A DNA stretch of 55,893 nucleotides from the IMG/VR virus record IMGVR_UViG_3300022562_000664, positions 1 through 55,893 of that record. One strand, written 5' to 3'. The notes under the pieces were generated by a model, which worked only from the letters and a program-made list of their open reading frames with translations, had not been told where the DNA came from and ran no database searches. Below are positions 10,101 to 16,317 of this stretch, piece after piece. The stretch comes from a virus. Position 1 is the first letter of the stretch, and each line of letters opens with the position of its first letter. Made by a program: the position numbers and the translations under genes.

Positions 10101-10471
10101 GTTTGCAATTTATCGCTATAAATAGTGATGGCAACCAAGCATTTAATATCATATCAAGTTGGTTCCCAGATGTAGGATCAGTTTATCACGCTAGGGTTGA
10201 TTGCAGGTCCGGTCAGGGTAGACTATACGTTGCACCGATTGGTGGAGTTGGAAGCATGATTGCTGGTCCACAAACCAGATCGGGAACAATACGCTATCTA
10301 AGCGCAGAACAATTTACTATTGGTGGACGACCAGTAACCAACGATAGTTGGCCATTGCAAGGTAACATCAAGGAATACCGATACACTGCTAATTTTGCTA
10401 GGACTGCTGGAGGGGTATTCACACCAGTTAGCTCGATGTTCCCACGTTGGGGCTCTGGAGATTTATTGTGA
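7124..10471 (+). CDS. Large tail fibre / receptor-binding protein with LamG-like domains
   Basis: A 1115-residue beta-rich protein. Two segments look like concanavalin/LamG-type jelly rolls. The first, about residues 500-650, runs from SLDFTLEGWW through RHIAVCRSGGVTQMWINGQ to DEFRFTVGVARYSG. The second, about residues 925-1110, ends in EYRYTANFARTAGG and MFPRWGSG. The DEFR...GVARY motif recurs in fibre and surface proteins with this fold. Such domains bind glycans, so this is the best candidate for the receptor-binding protein. It is the last structural gene before the lysis genes. Confidence 0.75.
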   Translation: MGQRNFPVDVRRLVPSDNIRQFPNEGAGTGLPPPIPPELFEIVTDSLRTTTGVQQFTAPNFGTPAAAIFLVTAGTTINTGFQNSINGGVGMTDGVSQVVMCRQVSPIESIVDAYNRAANDEVIQLLDGTGAVVLEANFSQWVTDGVEINVTVTDATAYLVTVILIDSSVNASLVLDEAMPNSTTETFSPGFESDAIICMATNSGGVWDTAAAHATFNMGFVSWDGVYLRQCGTYHADLDAVASVDMRMAVSYNDILNNTSSKNTISNITSTSFDVTTISNFSTWSGAYLCLKFTGGESAWAGIVDAPIATGDKTWADLDNTPEFIMAIFGGADVLNTNETSNDGSDMSIGFANSFGDEAAASWYDQDGSGNTDSSSLIYDTIANVVDAAAFTKRFTGSFVGMAEKGFTINFTDVDSAGIVRKWPVLGIGPKVADVSSDPYWHQVIALIGANGFDGSPLFPDESSYHFVTSVFGSLTIDTNTPVFGTGRGQNVAGAGLLVNVGSRGNIGSLDFTLEGWWEANSGVGGSDGIAFRGATGEGRYGIFLETGGFISFYHGTVGQLLLVNDQDYRDQVARHIAVCRSGGVTQMWINGQSKALTSTSYYVNSNGGAVQVCNDPNTSNRNFLGYFDEFRFTVGVARYSGSSFQVSSTAFPRQGSTAPLTLGVRAARGYNRGGSTVAYPNPPYGSGDLIILATAWTDTDGGGSVTSYDGIGGGAFGNGIRHNNYQRIIGGYDDEFDGAWQRTATSITGKAGLHLSIQGPDPTVRVETFDVHSIGTTSVWANGPLSSSLSPTDWLYIGYMFCDSVAGVTLPASLTLCASFVAEDMTCVAGYAKMSVASLDVVTWGLLSAQGGFVGGLVVPAGGGTIAFSPDLDPHWDKVQMMMGFNWDVSSNQAAFDASSAGRLFSSWNGSGPVLVNSPTPPFGKTWARIPNINGWIAWGTGHTGSLTPPGDFTMDAIFYTDSLEVLNTLACVWGEFSTDQSWRWGVNQTSGLQFIAINSDGNQAFNIISSWFPDVGSVYHARVDCRSGQGRLYVAPIGGVGSMIAGPQTRSGTIRYLSAEQFTIGGRPVTNDSWPLQGNIKEYRYTANFARTAGGVFTPVSSMFPRWGSGDLL

Positions 10472-10722
10472 AACCAACCGATGAGGTTTATTTGACGGAG
10501 GCAGAAATCAAAACGCTTATCCGAAGCACAGTTAAGGAAGTGCTAGTTGAAATTGGCGCAGGCGAAAGTGTGTCAGACCTGCAGCGAGATTTCATCTTCC
10601 TGAGAGAACAGCGACTAGGATCAGTCGTTGTAAAAAAGACTCTGCGCAAAGGGGCGCTTGGTCTTATAATCGGGGCTGTACCCGGTATGATCTGGTTATT
10701 ATGGGAAGGGTTACACCGATGA
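10468..10722 (+). CDS. Small membrane protein of the lysis cassette (DUF6127-like)
   Basis: An 84-residue protein. I choose the GTG at 10468 because it overlaps the fibre stop (GTGA) and has a GGAG seven bases upstream; a TTG at 10447 lies further upstream. The N-terminal part is charged and helical (TEAEIKTLIRSTVKEVLVE), and a single C-terminal membrane segment (LGLIIGAVPGMIWLLWEGL) ends the protein. The layout resembles small DUF6127-type proteins next to holins in alphaproteobacterial phages. It may be a holin partner; function unproven. Confidence 0.6.
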   Translation: MKPTDEVYLTEAEIKTLIRSTVKEVLVEIGAGESVSDLQRDFIFLREQRLGSVVVKKTLRKGALGLIIGAVPGMIWLLWEGLHR

Positions 10723-10922
10723 ACTTCTTGAGCATCATTAGTGGCGGGTTCCTAAAAGGATACCGAACTTACATCCTTGGGTTCATTCTCGCCTTCCAAG
10801 CTATCGCCCAGTGGGCTGTGGGGGATTCCAGTCTCAATGAACTGATCACCCAACTGCCCGAGATTCTTGGCGGTCTCGGGCTCATGTCACTAAGAGCCGG
10901 GGTTAACCAGCCGCCTCAATGA
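10719..10922 (+). CDS. Putative holin
   Basis: A 67-residue hydrophobic protein with two likely membrane segments (YRTYILGFILAFQAIAQWAV and LPEILGGLGLMSLRAG). I choose the ATG at 10719 because it overlaps the previous stop (ATGA) and follows a GGAAGGG at 10703-10709. Size, topology and position ahead of the spanins and endolysin fit a small holin, which permeabilises the inner membrane to release the endolysin. No holin family motif is decisive. Confidence 0.6.
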   Translation: MNFLSIISGGFLKGYRTYILGFILAFQAIAQWAVGDSSLNELITQLPEILGGLGLMSLRAGVNQPPQ

Positions 10923-11158
10923 CCTGGCTTGCCGGAATATACCAGGCTATTAAAATTGGGTGGGGTGCTCTTACCGCAAAGACCAAGAGCACCCTATCCC
11001 TTTTTGCTGCGCTATTTGTTGGATCAAAGCTGAAAGAACTAAGACAGCGACGCAAAGAAGTGGAGAGAGTCAAAGATGCCAGCGAAACTCGCTCCAAGGT
11101 TCGCTCCATGTCTACTTCTGATATTGTTGACCGCTTGCGGAAGTGGTCCAGAAAGTAA
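10919..11158 (+). CDS. Putative inner-membrane spanin (Rz-like)
   Basis: A 79-residue protein with a hydrophobic N-terminal half (GIYQAIKIGWGALTA, LSLFAALFVG) and a basic, helical, coiled-coil-like C-terminal half (KLKELRQRRKEVERV). A lipoprotein gene with a textbook lipobox starts inside its 3' part in the +1 frame, the classic Rz/Rz1 overlapping arrangement. Spanins bridge the inner and outer membranes in the last step of lysis. It starts four bases before the preceding stop. The call depends mainly on the overlapping partner. Confidence 0.7.
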   Translation: MTWLAGIYQAIKIGWGALTAKTKSTLSLFAALFVGSKLKELRQRRKEVERVKDASETRSKVRSMSTSDIVDRLRKWSRK

Positions 11159-11267
11159 GTGTTTGGAGCTTGAACCTATTGTGCTTGATCCTGGGTACAG
11201 CGTAAGGCTGACCAGATTTGAACTTGAACAAATCCTTTCCACCAATATGATTTTGGAGGGGAGATGA
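11076..11267 (+). CDS. Outer-membrane spanin lipoprotein (Rz1-like)
   Basis: A 63-residue protein whose signal peptide ends in the lipobox LLTACGS; Cys21 should be lipidated, leaving a mature chain of about 43 residues. It starts inside the inner spanin gene in the +1 frame (83-base overlap) and continues past it, as many overlapped Rz1 genes do. Together with the upstream protein it should span the periplasm and fuse the membranes. The mature part is not especially Pro-rich, unlike lambda Rz1. Confidence 0.8.
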   Translation: MPAKLAPRFAPCLLLILLTACGSGPESKCLELEPIVLDPGYSVRLTRFELEQILSTNMILEGR

Positions 11268-11368
11268 ATTTACTTTATCCACATATACAATCAGCAGACG
11301 CACCTATGCTAATTTTTTTGGCTTTAGTTGTCGGGGCATTCATCGGGTTCTTTAAGGGAATATGGTGA
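11264..11368 (+). CDS. 34-residue single-span membrane peptide
   Basis: This very small gene starts at an ATG that overlaps the spanin stop (ATGA), right behind a GGAGGGG. The product has one membrane segment (MLIFLALVVGAFIGFF) with a short charged tail, and its stop overlaps the next start (TGATG). Continuous coupling on both sides and the strong SD support it as a real gene. It could be a lysis regulator or antiholin-type peptide; nothing in the sequence decides. Confidence 0.6.
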   Translation: MNLLYPHIQSADAPMLIFLALVVGAFIGFFKGIW

Positions 11369-11643
11369 TGGAAAAGACCCAAGGGTTCTTTGAAACATTA
11401 TTCGCAAATTGGAAGGTTGTGATGAGCCTTGGGGCCATCATTGCTTTCGCTTATGCAGGACTTATTGAAACACGTATCCGCTTGGCTAACCTTGAAGATG
11501 CTAAATCTTCTAACATTCGCCAATGGGAATTAATAAGAGAACACGGGAATAAACTTGAAGTCCATGGAATTGAGCTAAAACACATCTTAGACCAGTTAGA
11601 GCGTCAACAAATCGCGGTTGACGAGCTAAGGCGCAGAAATTGA
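11368..11643 (+). CDS. Membrane-anchored coiled-coil protein in the lysis cassette
   Basis: A 91-residue protein starting at the ATG that overlaps the preceding stop; ATG 11362 and GTG 11365 are in-frame alternatives. A membrane segment (VVMSLGAIIAFAYAGLI, about residues 18-34) is followed by a long charged helix with heptad-like leucines, ending in QQIAVDELRRRN. Topology resembles an Rz-type inner spanin, so it could be an additional or the true inner spanin, but the overlapping lipoprotein belongs to the gene at 10919. Confidence 0.6.
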   Translation: MEKTQGFFETLFANWKVVMSLGAIIAFAYAGLIETRIRLANLEDAKSSNIRQWELIREHGNKLEVHGIELKHILDQLERQQIAVDELRRRN

Positions 11644-11713
11644 CCTTCTAGGCACGTGCTACATTAGAAACTCCAGGGTAAAATGTAATAACCTACACGC
11701 GGACCCTTAAAAC

Positions 11714-12295
11714 ATGCCTCCTGTGTATATAACCGTGCCTCCAATAGTTACCCTGATTATTCGCCGTCTTATAGTCCGGGAAGGCGGTTTTGTTGATCAT
11801 CCTGCTGATCCTGGTGGTGCAACTAAATGGGGGATCACTTTATGGACTTTACAACAGTGGAGAGGAAAGAAAGTAACCAAAGATGATGTAAGGAATTTAG
11901 AAGAAAAAGAAGCAATTCAGATTTATTATCAATGGTACTGGAGACCATTAGCCTTACACCATATTGTTGGCAATGATTACTGGATTAAAGAATTCATATT
12001 TGATTGGGCAGTTAATGCCGGCCTTAAGAATCCAGTTAGGAACATCCAAAAATTAATCGGTGTAAAAAGAGATGGGGCAATAGGCCCAATCACAGCTCAT
12101 AAGTTAAGCCTGTGGTGTGTCGAGAAGGGCAATAAATATCCCGGTCTCCTGTGTGATCACAGGGTGCGCTGGTACATACGTTTGGTAGAAACTAAACACA
12201 CTCACATCGTTTTCCTTGAAGGTTGGTTTAACAGAGCCAATTCTATGCGCTATGAAACAATTCCCTACACAAATCACAACGTAACCGTAACCTAG
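11714..12295 (+). CDS. Endolysin, GH108-type muramidase
   Basis: A 193-residue lysozyme-like enzyme. An N-terminal GH108 domain carries the REGGFVDHPADPGGATKWG motif with catalytic Glu23; the second half resembles the peptidoglycan-binding domain usually joined to it (NIQKLIGVKRDGAIGP). It cleaves the glycan backbone after the holin opens the inner membrane. There is no signal peptide. The start has no clear SD, and a 70-base gap separates it from the preceding gene. Its last codons and stop lie within a 31-base element repeated at 33075-33105. Confidence 0.9.
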   Translation: MPPVYITVPPIVTLIIRRLIVREGGFVDHPADPGGATKWGITLWTLQQWRGKKVTKDDVRNLEEKEAIQIYYQWYWRPLALHHIVGNDYWIKEFIFDWAVNAGLKNPVRNIQKLIGVKRDGAIGPITAHKLSLWCVEKGNKYPGLLCDHRVRWYIRLVETKHTHIVFLEGWFNRANSMRYETIPYTNHNVTVT

Positions 12296-12311
12296 GAACT
12301 ATTCTCACTCG
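12281..12311 (+). repeat. Copy 1 of a 31-base dispersed intergenic element
   Basis: The element contains two GTAACC units, TAGGAACTATT and CTCACTCG, and matches 33075-33105 at all but one base. Here it overlaps the endolysin stop; there it overlaps the stop of the last gene in the small-gene train. Both copies open GTTAC-rich non-coding regions, so it may be a regulator-binding site, a 3'-end processing site or part of an origin. Confidence 0.7.
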
Positions 12312-12517
12312 TTATAAATTAGACTAGACAATTTACAATTTTCTGGTTACTCCGGTTACTGAACAGTGTAACTACCGGGAATATATAAATCTTCAGTAAC
12401 TCCTATCCCGAAAGGTTGCCTACCACTACCCTAGAGTCAGGGTAACTCAATTTTTCCCGGTTAACGTTACGCTTCGCCACGGTATAATAAGGGTAAGAGT
12501 CAGACTTGAGGAAAGAC
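12296..12517 (+). promoter_or_regulatory. Non-coding region rich in GTTAC/GTAAC, upstream of the replication genes
   Basis: About 220 bases without a gene. With the end of the endolysin gene it holds at least eight GTAAC or GTTAC pentamers between 12281 and 12470, including a GGTTAC pair at 12345 and 12354. The DNA is AT-rich, and a promoter lies at its right end. Clustered short motifs next to a promoter suggest binding of a phage or host regulator, or replication initiation. Confidence 0.5.
12461..12488 (+). promoter_or_regulatory. Sigma70-like promoter for the replication operon
   Basis: A perfect -10 hexamer TATAAT lies at 12483-12488, with TTAACG (four of six matches to TTGACA) 16 bases upstream at 12461-12466. 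The expected start near 12495 leaves a short leader carrying GAGGA before the ATG at 12518. The -35 box overlaps a GTTAC unit, so a GTTAC-binding protein could block or stimulate it. Confidence 0.65.
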
Positions 12518-14317
12518 ATGATTGGGATTCAAGTTTTCGCTTCTGGCAATAATCTTGCTATGAAGTTTCCTTATGATCCAATTTTGGTTGAGAAAATCCG
12601 TGGGATGCCTCAACGAAAGTGGAATAAGGATAAAAAGCAGTGGGAATTCAAACCTACTCTCGTCAACATAGAATATGTTCAGAAATGGTTTCCTCAAGCT
12701 GAGTGGGACAATTCAACAGAGCAATTTGTAGATAGTGCTATACTGCGCCGCAATAAGCGGGAAGAAATCGCATCAACAAAAAATAATGATGCGTGGGACT
12801 ACAGCGCACTTGAAGGTGTTCCATTCAAGATGGAGCCGCTTGACCACCAAAAGAGAGCACTTCTTCTTGGTAGGGATGCTCCATCATTTGCATATTTAAT
12901 GGATCAAGGAACAGGAAAGACTAAAGTAACAATTGATGACGCAGCACACAATTGGAGAGAGGGTCGCATTGATGCGATGCTTGTTATTGCTCCAAACAGT
13001 GTTAAGTCTAACTGGGTAGATTCAGAGGATACATTCTCTGTAACAAATAATCCAGGTGACATGGATGAGATAACTAAGCACATGGCCGATGATGTCCCGG
13101 TCAATAAAGGTGCTTGGGTATCTTCTCAGAACAAAAGGGAAAAGAAGCTATATAAGGAATTCAGAAGCAGGTGGGATGATACCAATTGCTTACACATATT
13201 GGTTGTAAATGTAGAAGCGATTCATGTGGCAAGAGTATTTGCCGAAGTAATGGAATTTGTTAGAAAATTTCGTTGTATGATTGTTGTAGATGAGAGCACA
13301 AGAATCAAGAATAGAACTGCTAAAAGGACAAAGAATTCAATCAAGGCGAGACGTGAGTGCCCGATTGCTAGAATATTATCTGGCACCCCATTAATCAAAT
13401 CTCCCTTAGATGCATTCTCTCAATTCAACTTCCTTGATGAAGACATTCTTGGCTTTACAAATTATTATTCCTTCCAACACCACTTTGCTGTTATGGGGGG
13501 ATATGAAGGATATCAAGTGCTATTTTACAAGAATTTGGAAGAGCTCAAAGAAAAAGTTGATTCGGTCAGCTACCGGGTCTTGAAAGAAGAATGTTTGAAA
13601 CTTCCTCCAAAAGAATACATAAAGCGCAAGGTGGAATTGACCCCGGCCCAAAGAAAAGCATACGAAGATATGCTACACGATATGCGGGTTGATCTTGGAG
13701 ATAAGGGTGAGGTAGCTGTTAATATTGTCTTGACACAATTGCTAAGATTACAGCAAATAACTGGTGGGTATTTACCCCAAATTGATCCTGAGACCAAAGA
13801 GAATGTTGGTACAGTTGAATTAGTTGATCCATCTAAAAATCCAAAGTTTAAGGAAGTGCTCAATATCATTGATGAATCTGGAGAGCAGAAAATTATTATC
13901 TGGTGCCGGTTTCGTGATGAGATTGCCGGTTTGTGTAGTCTTTTGGAACACAAAGGAATAACGCATCTTCAATTTCATGGTGGTATAAGCACAACAGATC
14001 GCCGTGAATATAGAAAGAGATTTTTTAGTGATCCTAGCATCAAATGTATCGTTGGCAATCAGGATGCTGGTGGAATTGGAATTGATGAATTCAAGGCTGC
14101 AAGCATTGTCATATACGTTTCTAATTCCTACAGCACAGAAAACAGAGTACAGTCTGAGGATCGGTCCCACAGAATTGGATCGGAAGTCCATGACTTGATA
14201 ACTTATTTCGACATTCCAGCTATCAACACAGTAGATGGGAAAGTTATATCTTGCTTGAGAGAGAATAGAAGTATCAGCAGGCAAATCATAAAAGAAGGAT
14301 GGCAAAAGTGGATCTGA
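12518..14317 (+). CDS. SNF2-family DNA helicase/translocase
   Basis: A 599-residue superfamily 2 ATPase. Walker A is DQGTGKTK (about residues 129-136), motif II is VVDESTR in place of the usual DEAH, motif III is LSGTPL, and the C-terminal RecA domain has the motif VI region QSEDRSHRIGS. The first 60 residues (FPYDPILVEKIRGMP, WEFKP) resemble the HARP-type domain of annealing helicases. The ATG at 12518 is preferred over a TTG at 12506 because GAGGA sits five bases upstream. Likely role: DNA remodelling or strand annealing during replication or recombination. It is the first gene of the operon. Confidence 0.9.
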   Translation: MIGIQVFASGNNLAMKFPYDPILVEKIRGMPQRKWNKDKKQWEFKPTLVNIEYVQKWFPQAEWDNSTEQFVDSAILRRNKREEIASTKNNDAWDYSALEGVPFKMEPLDHQKRALLLGRDAPSFAYLMDQGTGKTKVTIDDAAHNWREGRIDAMLVIAPNSVKSNWVDSEDTFSVTNNPGDMDEITKHMADDVPVNKGAWVSSQNKREKKLYKEFRSRWDDTNCLHILVVNVEAIHVARVFAEVMEFVRKFRCMIVVDESTRIKNRTAKRTKNSIKARRECPIARILSGTPLIKSPLDAFSQFNFLDEDILGFTNYYSFQHHFAVMGGYEGYQVLFYKNLEELKEKVDSVSYRVLKEECLKLPPKEYIKRKVELTPAQRKAYEDMLHDMRVDLGDKGEVAVNIVLTQLLRLQQITGGYLPQIDPETKENVGTVELVDPSKNPKFKEVLNIIDESGEQKIIIWCRFRDEIAGLCSLLEHKGITHLQFHGGISTTDRREYRKRFFSDPSIKCIVGNQDAGGIGIDEFKAASIVIYVSNSYSTENRVQSEDRSHRIGSEVHDLITYFDIPAINTVDGKVISCLRENRSISRQIIKEGWQKWI

Positions 14318-14332
14318 CAAAAGAGGTAAAAG

Positions 14333-14686
14333 ATGAATCGACGTAACTTTCTGCTTGATGCGAGCTGCTTTCTGCTTCTCGGTCTTGAAATCTGCCGTGA
14401 GTATGTCTATCCAGGCGACAAAGCGGCTGATAATCGCGGCCCAAGGTCTCGCGGCAATAGTGGGCCTGGCAATTCTAGTGATGGCGGCGGGTCATCCGGG
14501 CCTTCTGATGGTGGCGGTGGTTCTTCTAGTGGCGGTGGTGACGATTCTGGGGGTGGTGGTGATAACGGTGGAGATGATCACGGGCCACGGTCTGGCCTCG
14601 GTGATGGAACGAATCCAGGCCGCGCACCATCGCATGCAGGGAAAAAGGGGAAAGGCGGACACGGAACAAACAACCCACACAACTAA
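14333..14686 (+). CDS. Gly/Ser/Asp-rich disordered protein
   Basis: A 117-residue protein with an ordered N-terminus (about 30 residues, with a hydrophobic CFLLLGLEIC segment) followed by a low-complexity Gly/Ser/Asp chain and a basic Lys/Gly/His end. The start has AAGAGG seven bases upstream. A 119-residue frame overlapping most of it lacks a good RBS. No family is recognised; a flexible linker-like or nucleic-acid-binding role is possible. The base composition (GGTGG repeats) differs clearly from its neighbours. A terminator follows directly. Confidence 0.55.
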   Translation: MNRRNFLLDASCFLLLGLEICREYVYPGDKAADNRGPRSRGNSGPGNSSDGGGSSGPSDGGGGSSSGGGDDSGGGGDNGGDDHGPRSGLGDGTNPGRAPSHAGKKGKGGHGTNNPHN

Positions 14687-14690
14687 TTCA

Positions 14691-14731
14691 ACGCCGGGGG
14701 ATTTACGGTCATAATTCCCCGGCGTATTCTT
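14691..14731 (+). terminator. Hairpin terminator after the Gly-rich gene
   Basis: ACGCCGGGG (14691-14699) pairs with CCCCGGCGT (14717-14725); an A-T pair may extend the stem on the loop side. Only a short, interrupted T run follows (ATTCTTTAG), so it is probably a leaky intrinsic terminator that lowers transcription of the downstream replication genes. Confidence 0.6.
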
Positions 14732-14755
14732 TAGTTTCAGAATTGGGAATATAAT

Positions 14756-15133
14756 ATGGCAAAAGTGTATATCCTTCAGGATAACCCTGGCTCACCGAAA
14801 AATTTCCTTCCAGCTGAGGAATACGGTGAGCTAATCATACTCTTCAATAGCCACATATCCTTTACTCAAATTGGGCGATGTGTTGCCCAGTTAAGGGATA
14901 AGCTGCGTGGAGCTACCAAAGAAGATTGGTTGATCCCAGTAGGGCACCCTGTGTTGATCCTGGCTGCGGGGCACGTTTGGTTTGACATCACTAGCCAAAT
15001 GAATATCCTTGTCTGGGACCAGCAGATGATGAAATATGTTCCAGTGAGGGTGAATACACATGGACAAAGTGGCAGAGATTATAGAGGCAGCCAAGCACCT
15101 AAGAGCCCTGAAAGACAAAAAAGCAGAGCTTGA
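14756..15133 (+). CDS. Hypothetical protein
   Basis: A 125-residue soluble protein of unrecognised family. The first 95 residues look folded (MAKVYILQDNPGSPKN, IPVGHPVLILAAGHVWFD); the last 25 are polar and overlap the next gene by 74 bases, which may explain their composition. A TATAAT directly abuts the ATG but is too close to act as its promoter. A weak GGGAA lies upstream. It sits among DNA-metabolism genes. Confidence 0.6.
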   Translation: MAKVYILQDNPGSPKNFLPAEEYGELIILFNSHISFTQIGRCVAQLRDKLRGATKEDWLIPVGHPVLILAAGHVWFDITSQMNILVWDQQMMKYVPVRVNTHGQSGRDYRGSQAPKSPERQKSRA

Positions 15134-15464
15134 AGAGGCTCTGAAAGAAGTCAATAAAGAAAAAGAACGATTAGAGACCAAAACGCTTCCAGATATGATG
15201 GAAGCCCAAGAAATTGATAAAATGACTATTGATGGCGTGGGTACGCTTTACACCCAGGCCGGTGTATACGCTTATATTTACGCGAGTGACCGAGATATGG
15301 CTTTTGATTGGTTCAAAAGGCACGGTCACGAGGATATTGTCAAAGAACAAATTCACTTCAAAACCTTGACATCTTGGGTCAAGGATCAAATGAGTCAGGG
15401 CCAAGAAGTCCCTGAATGGTGCAACGCGAAACCCACAGTGACAGCAAGAATCAGGAGCAAGTGA
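15060..15464 (+). CDS. Hypothetical protein with N-terminal coiled coil
   Basis: A 134-residue protein. Residues 1-45 are a charged helix with heptad character (LKDKKAELEEALKEVNKEKE); the rest is a small folded region ending in a basic tail (KPTVTARIRSK). GAGGGTG lies nine bases before the ATG. It overlaps the previous gene by 74 bases and ends four bases before the candidate ssDNA-binding protein gene. Similar proteins precede ssDNA-binding or primase genes in other siphoviruses, so a replication accessory role is plausible. Confidence 0.65.
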   Translation: MDKVAEIIEAAKHLRALKDKKAELEEALKEVNKEKERLETKTLPDMMEAQEIDKMTIDGVGTLYTQAGVYAYIYASDRDMAFDWFKRHGHEDIVKEQIHFKTLTSWVKDQMSQGQEVPEWCNAKPTVTARIRSK

Positions 15465-15468
15465 AACG

Positions 15469-16317
15469 ATGGCTAAGGGCACATCAGTTGCCAAGAAAGA
15501 AGACAACCAACTTCCTTCTTGGATGGAACAGTATGCTGGCGCAGGCCAAGAAGACATTGGGGCAGAAGACATTGCTATGCCCCGGCTCAAGCTTGGCCAG
15601 GCTATGACCCCAGAAGTCAAGGACCAGAAGATCGCTAATGAAGGTGATCTGATTCACAGCATTACTAAAGAAGTGCTGTGTAAGGCCGGTGAAACGTTAC
15701 GATTTATTCCCGTGGCCTATTCCAAAGAATTCATCCTTTGGTATGATCGAAAAGGCCCCCATGGTGGCGGTATCGCAGCTAGGGCCAGGAAGGTCAGGGA
15801 CAAGAATGGTGATTTCCGCTATAAGTGGGATAAGCCCCACCAGACATTTACTGACAAGCTTGGTGGTAAAATCAGCGTCGAATATAAGACTGCTGAGTAT
15901 ATCGACCAAGATGGTCTCGGTGAGTGGGGGAGTTCAATTCAAGGCGATCCTGAATCTGGCCCCGCGGCATCGGAACATCACAACTATGTGATCATGCTGC
16001 CGGATCACGATAACCAGATGATCGCTTTGTCTCTGTCTCGTACAGCTGCCAAGAAGGCAAGAGAATTCAACGCAATGCTAAAGTTGGGGCCTGCTCCCAC
16101 TTTTGCCCGCATCTATGAGCTATCTAGCTTCATGGATAAGGCTGACGAGAACACTTTTGCCAACTACCAATTCTCAAGTAAGTTCGATGTGGTGAAAAAC
16201 GAAAACTTTTTCAAGGCACTGCTCGACTTGCATGAGAGCCTCAGAACCAAGGGCGTCAACGTCGATTACTCTGACGTTGAAGAGGGCCAGGGAGTAAGTG
16301 AAGAAGAAGGGTTCTGA
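15469..16317 (+). CDS. Candidate single-stranded DNA-binding protein
   Basis: A 282-residue protein. The N-terminal third has a MPRLKLGQAM segment; the middle is beta-rich with many Lys, Trp and Tyr residues (FILWYDRKGPHGG, DFRYKWDKPHQTF); the C-terminus is strongly acidic (YSDVEEGQGVSEEEGF), like the protein-interaction tails of phage SSBs. It lies directly upstream of the primase with a TGATG overlap. I infer ssDNA binding from the tail and position; no OB-fold signature is decisive. Confidence 0.55.
   Translation: MAKGTSVAKKEDNQLPSWMEQYAGAGQEDIGAEDIAMPRLKLGQAMTPEVKDQKIANEGDLIHSITKEVLCKAGETLRFIPVAYSKEFILWYDRKGPHGGGIAARARKVRDKNGDFRYKWDKPHQTFTDKLGGKISVEYKTAEYIDQDGLGEWGSSIQGDPESGPAASEHHNYVIMLPDHDNQMIALSLSRTAAKKAREFNAMLKLGPAPTFARIYELSSFMDKADENTFANYQFSSKFDVVKNENFFKALLDLHESLRTKGVNVDYSDVEEGQGVSEEEGF

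Noticed and set aside
14355-14714. 119-codon frame overlapping the Gly-rich gene
   Set aside because: No SD, runs into the terminator hairpin, and the alternative frame at 14333 has a good SD.
14750-14755. TATAAT directly before the ATG at 14756
   Set aside because: Transcription would begin inside the gene; no usable -35 box.
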